A stretch of DNA of 64,000 nucleotides from JAIVJG01 sp964236735 (GTDB lineage: Bacteria; Acidobacteriota; Blastocatellia; Pyrinomonadales; Pyrinomonadaceae): positions 68,207-132,206 of the forward strand of contig CAXSFM010000013.1 of assembly GCA_964236735.1 (NCBI GenBank), read 5' to 3'. This document shows, in pieces, positions 58,158 through 64,000 of this stretch (its first letter is position 1; each line of letters opens with the position of its first letter). The translations under genes were made by a program, and so were the position numbers. Below the pieces are notes generated by a model. It was not told where the DNA came from. It ran no database searches and was given only the letters and a program-made list of their open reading frames with translations.

Positions 58158-60011
58158 TTAATCCCCAAACTGAAAGCTGTCACTGAGCGGCGCGTCCGTT
58201 GAGCCTTCGTCGCGCGAGCGGTCGGCGTACTGGAGTTTGTAGAGACGCCAGTAGAGGCCGCGCTCGGTGAGCAGTTCCTGGTGCGTGCCCTGTTCGCGTA
58301 GTTCGCCGTGATGGAGGACGATGATGCGGTCGGCGCGTTGGACGGTGGAGAGGCGATGCGCGACGACGAGCGAGGTGCGGTCGCGCATGACGCGCTCGAT
58401 GGCTTGCTGGATGAGTTGCTCGGTCTCTGTGTCAATCGAACTGGTCGCTTCGTCGAGGATGAGCAGCGAAGGGTCGAAGGCCAGCGCGCGCGCGAAGGAG
58501 ATGAGTTGCTTTTGCCCGACGGAGAGTCCCGCGCCGCGCTCGTGCAGTTCAGCCGCATAACGTTCCGGCAGACGCTCGATGAAGCGGTCGGCACGGACTT
58601 CGCGCGCCGCCCACGCGATGCGATCCGAAGAGATGTCTTCGCGCCCCAGACGGATATTGCTCTCCACCGTTCCGCTGAAGAGAAAAACGTCTTGCAGGAC
58701 GACGGCGAAGTTCGCGCGCAGGTCTTTCAAATTCCACTCGCGCACGTCCACGCCGTCGAGCAAAATCGCGCCGTGCTGCACGTCGTAGAAGCGCATGATG
58801 AGATTTGTGATCGTCGTCTTCCCCGATCCGGTGTGCCCGACGAGCGCGACGGATTGCCCCGGCTCGACCGTGAACGACACGTCCTTCAACACCCAGTCGT
58901 CATCTTTATACGCAAACCACACGTCGCGAAATTCGATGCGTCCCTGCGCGCGCCCCGTGCGTTGCGGCGTGGCGGGCGTGACGATGGCGACGGGCAAATC
59001 GAGCGTGCGGAAGATGCGATGCGAGGCGACGATGGCCGCTTGCAACACGTTGTACTTGTCGGAGATGTCGCGGATGGGCTGAAAGAGTCTCTGCGAATAC
59101 TGGATGAAGGCGACGAGCGCGCCGATGGAGAGCACTTCGCGTAAAGGCGTGTTGTGCATCACGCGGAAGCCGCCGTACCAGACGATAAGCGCGACGCCGA
59201 TTGCGCCGATGAGATCAACGAGCGGGAAAAAGACCGAGTAGTAAAAAATCGTCTGGATGTTAGCCTGACGATGATCGTCGTTGACGACGTGAAACTGCCG
59301 GAGTGATTTTTCTTCGCGGTTGAAAATCTGGACGGTCTGCGCGCCCGACAAATGCTCTTGCAGGAAGGCGTTGATGCGCGCGATTTTGGTGCGAACGAGA
59401 TCGTAGCCGCGCCGCGCGTGCTTGCGAAACCACGTCGTCGCCGCGAAGAGCAGCGGCACGGTGATGAGCGCGACGAGCGTCAGACGCCAGTCCATCCAGA
59501 ACATGAAGGCCATGATGGCGAAGACGGTGATGATGTCGCCAAGTCCTTCGATGACGCCGGACGTGAACAGTTCGTTGAGCGAGTCCACGTCCGAAGTCAG
59601 ACGTGTCATCACGCGCCCGACCGGGTTGTGGTCGAAGTAGGCGACTTCCTGATGCTGGAGCTTCGAGTACAACTCGCTTCGCAAATCGTACATGACGTGC
59701 TGGCCGACGGATTGCAGCAGCACGGTCTGAAAGTAAGAGATGATGAGTTGCAAAAATTTGACGACGAGAAGGACAAGCGCGAGCACGCCCAGCCCTGACA
59801 ATTGGGCGGGCACGATATACCAGTCAATCGAGTACTGGAAAAACTTCGGCTCCACGACGGTGAGCGCGTTCGTGATGAAAGTGAGCAGCAGCGCGGGGAT
59901 AATCAAACGCGCATATGGACGCAGGTAATGCAAGAGACGCCGCGCGTTCGCCTTGTCGTAACCCTTGCCGATGGCTTCTTCTTCGCGATACTTATTGAGT
60001 GCTGTTGACAT
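58158..60011 (-). CDS. ABC exporter half with canonical catalytic site
   Basis: A 617-aa fused transmembrane/nucleotide-binding protein. The six-helix ABC transmembrane domain (about 25-345) includes TTWFRKHARRGYDLVRTKIARINAFLQEHLSGAQTVQIFNREE. The ATPase has Walker A GHTGSGKTT, signature LSVGQKQLISFARAL and Walker B LLILDEATSSID with catalytic Glu, then the H-loop VVAHRLSTV. The signature is LSVGQ rather than LSGGQ. The ATG at 60011 was chosen because upstream codons are repeat-encoded (SSLITHHSSL). It is downstream of a second half-transporter with a degenerate site, so a heterodimer is likely. Confidence 0.93.
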   Translation of the reverse strand: MSTALNKYREEEAIGKGYDKANARRLLHYLRPYARLIIPALLLTFITNALTVVEPKFFQYSIDWYIVPAQLSGLGVLALVLLVVKFLQLIISYFQTVLLQSVGQHVMYDLRSELYSKLQHQEVAYFDHNPVGRVMTRLTSDVDSLNELFTSGVIEGLGDIITVFAIMAFMFWMDWRLTLVALITVPLLFAATTWFRKHARRGYDLVRTKIARINAFLQEHLSGAQTVQIFNREEKSLRQFHVVNDDHRQANIQTIFYYSVFFPLVDLIGAIGVALIVWYGGFRVMHNTPLREVLSIGALVAFIQYSQRLFQPIRDISDKYNVLQAAIVASHRIFRTLDLPVAIVTPATPQRTGRAQGRIEFRDVWFAYKDDDWVLKDVSFTVEPGQSVALVGHTGSGKTTITNLIMRFYDVQHGAILLDGVDVREWNLKDLRANFAVVLQDVFLFSGTVESNIRLGREDISSDRIAWAAREVRADRFIERLPERYAAELHERGAGLSVGQKQLISFARALAFDPSLLILDEATSSIDTETEQLIQQAIERVMRDRTSLVVAHRLSTVQRADRIIVLHHGELREQGTHQELLTERGLYWRLYKLQYADRSRDEGSTDAPLSDSFQFGD

Positions 60012-60014
60012 AAA

Positions 60015-60093
60015 AAGTGATGAGTGATGAGTGATGAGTGATGAGTGAAAGACTGGTCTCTGTCTCATCACTCATCACTCATCACTTATCACT
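60015..60093. repeat. Heptamer-type inverted repeat (TGATGAG words)
   Basis: The left arm (60015-60045) is four near-identical GTGATGA words; the right arm (60064-60093) is the complement. It separates two ABC exporter genes of one operon. Confidence 0.92.
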
Positions 60094-60100
60094 GCCCTTG

Positions 60101-61846
60101 TTAACTCGCCGCTAATTCCTCTTCCAACAATTGACGCTCGTAGAGGTCTGCGTATTCGCCGCCGTGCGCGAGCAATTCATCGTGCGTGCCCTGTTCGACG
60201 ATGCGGCCTTCATCGAGGACGCAGATCAGGTCTGCGTCGCGGACGGTCGAGACGCGGTGCGAGACGATGATGCTCGTGCGCTCGCGCATCACACCGCGCA
60301 GTTGGGCGAGAATGCGTTCCTCCGTGAAAGTGTCCACCGCCGAGAGCGCGTCGTCGAGAATCAGGATGCGCGGCTGGCGCATGATGGCGCGGGCAATCGC
60401 CGTGCGCTGTTTTTGTCCGCCGGAGAGCGTGATGCCGCGCTCGCCGACGAGCGTGTCAAAGCCGGCGGGGAAACCCTGTATATCTTCCGAGAGTCCGGCG
60501 ATCTCCGCCACCCACTCAACATCGGCACGCTTGAACTGCTCGACGCCGAAGGCGATATTTTCGGCGAGCGTTTCGCTGAAGAGAAAAGTCTCCTGCGGCA
60601 CGTAACCGATGGCGGAGCGTAACTGCGCGAGCGTGTAGTCGCGCACCGAAACACCGTCAATGAAGACGGTGTCCGGCGGGGCTTCGATGAGTCGCGGGAG
60701 GAAGTTAATCAGAGTGGATTTGCCCGCGCCCGTGCGTCCGACGAAGGCGATGGTCTGCCCGGCTTCAATCGTCAGGTTAATGTCCTTAAGCACGGGTTCG
60801 CTAAATTCGCCGTAGGAAAAAGTCAGTCCGCGAAATTCGATGCGCCCGCGGATGGGCGTCTGCTCGCGCGCTTCCGGCAAATCGTCAATCGCCGGCACGA
60901 CGGCGAAGATGGCGTTCATGCGTTTAAGGCTCGCCGTGCCGCGTTGATAGACGTTGACGATGTAGCCGACAGCGATGAGCGGCCAGATGAGCAGCGACAG
61001 ATAAAGGTTGAACTCGACGAATTGTCCGAGCGTGATCGAGCCGCGAACGGCGAGCGCGCCGCCGTACCAGAGAATCATCACCTGACCGAGTCCGATGAGG
61101 AACTGAATCAACGGGCGCATCACCGCAGAGATGCGTACCAGTATCAGGTTGCGATCAGCATATTGACGATTGAGATTGTTGAAGGCTTCAATCTCCGCAT
61201 CTTCCTGCGCGTAAGCGCGCACGACGCGGACGCCGGAAAAATTCTCCTGCGCGCGCGCCGAAATCTGCGAAAAGAATTCCTGTATCTTCTCGAAACGGAT
61301 GTGTACCTGCTGGCCGAAATACTTGACGGTCAGAGAGACGAGCGGCATCGTGACGACCAGCAGAAGCGTCAGGCGCACGCTGATTCTGAACATCAGGGGA
61401 AGGATAAGGATGACGACGAACACGGTTTGCAGCGTGTACATAATCATCGGCCCGGCCAGTTGCCGCACCGCTCCGAGATCGTTCGTCGCGCGCGCCATCA
61501 AGTCGCCCGTCCGGTGCGTCTGGAAAAATGAGAGCGGGAGTTTCTGGAGATGCGCGTAGAAATCCCGCCGGAAATCGTATTCGACGTGGCGCGACATGCC
61601 GATCAGGATGCGACGTTGTAAAAACAGAAAGATGCCGCTCACGATGCTGACGCCGAGAAAGGCCAGCGCCGAGCGCGTGAGAATCCACCACGACACATTA
61701 CCGCTCTTCAGGTCGTCAATCGCCCCGCGCACAATCGCCGGCCCCATCAATTTGATAATGACCGAAGCGAGAATGGACAGGATGCCGAGCACGAGAGATT
61801 TTTTATACGGCGAAAAATAGCGTGCGAATTTTTTTAAGTCGTCCAT
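60101..61846 (-). CDS. ABC exporter half with degenerate catalytic site
   Basis: A 581-aa fused ABC exporter subunit. The transmembrane domain (about 20-315) has six helices and the coupling-helix text EKIQEFFSQISARAQENFSGVRVVRAYAQED. The ATPase has Walker A GRTGAGKSTL, LSGGQKQRTAIARAI, and Walker B ILILDDALSAVD, in which Asp replaces the catalytic Glu. The H-loop is IIVSHRVSTV. A D-for-E change is typical for the degenerate half of heterodimeric exporters of the TM287/288 or TmrAB kind. The ATG at 61846 (MDDLKKFARYFSPYKK) gives a normal N-terminus. Substrate unknown. Confidence 0.93.
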   Translation of the reverse strand: MDDLKKFARYFSPYKKSLVLGILSILASVIIKLMGPAIVRGAIDDLKSGNVSWWILTRSALAFLGVSIVSGIFLFLQRRILIGMSRHVEYDFRRDFYAHLQKLPLSFFQTHRTGDLMARATNDLGAVRQLAGPMIMYTLQTVFVVILILPLMFRISVRLTLLLVVTMPLVSLTVKYFGQQVHIRFEKIQEFFSQISARAQENFSGVRVVRAYAQEDAEIEAFNNLNRQYADRNLILVRISAVMRPLIQFLIGLGQVMILWYGGALAVRGSITLGQFVEFNLYLSLLIWPLIAVGYIVNVYQRGTASLKRMNAIFAVVPAIDDLPEAREQTPIRGRIEFRGLTFSYGEFSEPVLKDINLTIEAGQTIAFVGRTGAGKSTLINFLPRLIEAPPDTVFIDGVSVRDYTLAQLRSAIGYVPQETFLFSETLAENIAFGVEQFKRADVEWVAEIAGLSEDIQGFPAGFDTLVGERGITLSGGQKQRTAIARAIMRQPRILILDDALSAVDTFTEERILAQLRGVMRERTSIIVSHRVSTVRDADLICVLDEGRIVEQGTHDELLAHGGEYADLYERQLLEEELAAS

Positions 61847-62057
61847 AAAGAAAAACGAAGTGACGCCCGCGCGTCCGTCCGGTGTCGCATTGAAAAGTTC
61901 GTCTTCTATGATGCGCGATTTTCTTCCGCAAGCCAAACGCAGCGCGGCGTTTCGTGTCAGGGCACAATATCGCAGGCCGCGCTGTTGGGCAGTTCAAAAG
62001 CAAAGAGACCGCCGACATCGTCGCGGCAGTCTCCGTGCATGAGCGTGAGTTGGATGT

Positions 62058-63818
62058 TTAACTGTCTAAGACGCGCGCCTCCTCTGCTTCGACGCAGACG
62101 GGAGAGAGAAGGTCGTGTGTAGATGTTGAAGAGTCAAGCGTGGGTGTTGAAGAGTCGGGCGCAGTGGTAGAGGCGGCAGTCTCAGAGAGAGTCGCGTCAC
62201 TTTCGACAGTCCCGTCGAGCGCTTCGTCCGGCAAATCGGAAGGCGTGCAGATGCGGTTGCGTCCCGTGCGCTTGGCTTGATAGAGGGCGCGGTCGGCGGT
62301 CGTGACGAGAAGCTCGCGCGTGCCTGCGTGTTGCGGGAACGATGCGACGCCGAGCGACGCCGTGATGCGCTCGCCTTTTGAGAGCGTGATTCCCTCGATG
62401 CGCGCGCGCAGGCGTTCGGCGACGAGCCACGCGCCTTCGAGATTAGCCTGCGGCAAAATCACCGCAAACTCTTCGCCGCCGTAACGCACCGCCGTGTCAA
62501 CGCCGCGCAATTCCTCGCGCAGCGCGTCGGCGATCAGACGCAGCGCCGCGTCGCCCGCGTCGTGCCCGTAGGTGTCGTTGATGCGCTTGAAATAATCTAT
62601 GTCAATCATCACGAGCGAGACGGGCTGCTTCATCCGCGTCGCGAGGTGCAGGTCGCGCTCGAGTTGCATCTCGAATGAGCGACGGTTGTAACAGCCGGTC
62701 AACGCATCAGTCAGCGCCTGCTGCTGCATCTCCTGATAGAGACGCGCGTGGTTGACTGCCACCGCCACCTGATCGGCCACCGTTCTCATCAAAAGGATTT
62801 CGTTTTCCTGCCACACGCGCGTCGGGTCGTCGGAGTTAATCATCAACACGCCCATCGTGCGCTCGCGGTAAATGAGCGGGACGGCAGCGACGGGGCGCGA
62901 GTCCTGCGCGCCGGCCATTCCGCTTCCGTCCTGCACGTAAGCTTTGAGCCGCCCGCGAAGACGCACGCCGTAGGCGTTCAAATCGCTCAACAGTTCCGCC
63001 CCGCATCCTTCCTCGTCAACGCTGTCGCGAAAAAAGCACGTCGTCAGAGGCGGTACGCCGTGCTCGACTTCGACGCTCAGGGCGCTATGTTGCGCGCCGA
63101 GCGCGCGTCCCACTTCGTTGACGGTGGTTTGCAGAATGCTGGTCAGTTCCAGCGAGCTGCGAATCGAGGCGGCGATGCGGTTGACGGCAATCTCGCGCAC
63201 GGCCTGTTCCTGTAGAAAGCGCGCGAGCTTCGTGGTGACCGAGACGGTCAGTTGGAGCGAAGTGGTTTTCGGCACGCACGTATTGACGGCCTTCGAGAAC
63301 GCGAACGACTGGAGCGGCTGTTCAGCCGTCACGCGCGCCATCAGATATTCGAGCGCCGAATAGACGATGTCAGGCTCAAACGTCCAGATGACTTCGTCTC
63401 CCACGCTGTCCGTGCCGGCTTCGTCGTGGCGGCGGACAGAGGCCAGCAGCGCGGAGAAGCGCGCGTCAGCGATAACGATGAAACGCTCATCGAAAGATTG
63501 CTGCGAGGCTTGTTTCATCAACACGGGTTCGCGCTCGTCCGGGTCGTGCGTGAGCGTCAGTTTATTCAGCGCATCATTCGGCGTGACGAAGAAGAAGGCA
63601 TGGCGAGCGGCGCGTCCCACTTCAAGCACGCGCGAGACATCTCGCAACGAACGCTGTTCTGCCGGCAGGAGAGCTTCAGCCACCAACGCCGCCAGATTGT
63701 TCTCCAGCACAACATCCTCGAAGTAGCGATGAAGCTGGACAATCGTCTGCTCGGCGCAACGCACGGATGTGAGTTGGCGTGGATGTTGTGCGAGCAGCGC
63801 GCTATAGAGAGAAAGCAT
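62058..63818 (-). CDS. DICT-GAF-GGDEF diguanylate cyclase
   Basis: This 586-aa soluble protein makes cyclic-di-GMP. The N-terminal DICT-like sensory segment (about 1-140) contains RCAEQTIVQLHRYFEDVVLENNLAALVAEALLP and FDERFIVIADARFSALLASV. A GAF domain follows (about 215-370; SIRSSLELTSILQTTVNEVGRALGAQHSALSVEVEHG...AAVPLIYRERTMGVLMI). The GGDEF domain (about 380-535) has DALTGCYNRRSFEMQLERD and the active-site variant GGEEF. No obvious RxxD inhibitory site precedes it. The C-terminal tail is Ser/Thr/Asp-rich. The start is uncertain (ATG 63818 or TTG 63899). Confidence 0.92.
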   Translation of the reverse strand: MLSLYSALLAQHPRQLTSVRCAEQTIVQLHRYFEDVVLENNLAALVAEALLPAEQRSLRDVSRVLEVGRAARHAFFFVTPNDALNKLTLTHDPDEREPVLMKQASQQSFDERFIVIADARFSALLASVRRHDEAGTDSVGDEVIWTFEPDIVYSALEYLMARVTAEQPLQSFAFSKAVNTCVPKTTSLQLTVSVTTKLARFLQEQAVREIAVNRIAASIRSSLELTSILQTTVNEVGRALGAQHSALSVEVEHGVPPLTTCFFRDSVDEEGCGAELLSDLNAYGVRLRGRLKAYVQDGSGMAGAQDSRPVAAVPLIYRERTMGVLMINSDDPTRVWQENEILLMRTVADQVAVAVNHARLYQEMQQQALTDALTGCYNRRSFEMQLERDLHLATRMKQPVSLVMIDIDYFKRINDTYGHDAGDAALRLIADALREELRGVDTAVRYGGEEFAVILPQANLEGAWLVAERLRARIEGITLSKGERITASLGVASFPQHAGTRELLVTTADRALYQAKRTGRNRICTPSDLPDEALDGTVESDATLSETAASTTAPDSSTPTLDSSTSTHDLLSPVCVEAEEARVLDS

Positions 63819-64000
63819 TAACGTGGCGACTGAAATACGGGGAGTAACCGGCGATTCGAGGAGTGGAGTGCAAAGATGCTTTTGCCTACGATAAGACAAT
63901 TAGCAGCACAAACTATTTTCACATATATCAACAGGGTTTGTCTATAGTGGGACTGTCTAAATCAGAGAAGAGACGGCGTCAATCAAGTTGATTGGATAAC

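Noticed and set aside
63900..64000. Start of a further gene at the right edge
   Set aside because: AT-rich DNA that may hold a promoter, but no start codon with a supported frame could be seen before the window ends.

Overview
The window is a chromosomal segment of a GC-rich, Gram-negative-type bacterium. An LptE-type lipoprotein, signal peptides, MsbA-type exporters, DUF4097 proteins, an AOTC/SOTC-type arginine pathway, a bacterial deoxyhypusine-synthase homologue and many low-complexity intergenic palindromes together suggest Acidobacteriota, probably class Blastocatellia. That placement is inference; no rRNA is present to prove it.

Layout. 1-8974 (mostly minus strand): the 3'-truncated M48 protease gene, a DUF885 peptidase-like protein with a PrcB-like tail, a DUF4870 membrane protein, a JAMM metalloprotease, aspS, hisS and a gamma-carbonic-anhydrase-like protein. 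9246-14440: an accessory stretch with small secreted, membrane and unknown proteins, an array of eighteen 21-bp units at 11540-11917, and an AT-rich two-gene cassette (12280-14408) encoding a zinc-ribbon protein and a 259-aa partner. 14492-24835 (minus): dcd, an ECF sigma/anti-sigma unit with two DUF4097-like envelope proteins, a PHP-like phosphoesterase, a Dabb protein, an S9 peptidase and a PLP decarboxylase. 25256-29916 (plus): two APC amino-acid permeases and an orphan amino-acid-binding lipoprotein.

30072-40352 is the arginine locus: argH diverges from argR-argG-[P-loop gene]-argC-argD-[membrane gene]-transcarbamylase-argB. The transcarbamylase is of the N-acyl-ornithine type, so citrulline would be made as an acylated intermediate. 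Neither an acylglutamate synthase nor the final deacylase is in the window. 40523-47184 carries the common tilS-hpt-ftsH-folP order, then lptE and holA. 47181-53233 has an unknown protein, rpsT, phoH-ybeY-corC, a deoxyhypusine-synthase homologue, a YkgJ protein and an MM0924-like protein. 53347-63818 has an NlpC/P60 protein, a large unknown protein, an SLT-like protein, a MazF-type toxin-antitoxin pair, a heterodimeric ABC exporter and a DICT-GAF-GGDEF cyclase.

The most unusual structure is distributed: at least a dozen intergenic inverted repeats whose arms are short tandem runs, mostly of 7-nt words. Word sequence differs from locus to locus, but the architecture is the same. They sit at gene junctions and in several places supply stop codons or coding sequence. 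The other leading candidates are the 21-bp array with its neighbouring unknown gene, and the AT-rich two-gene cassette. No tRNA, rRNA, CRISPR array, transposase or integrase was recognised.
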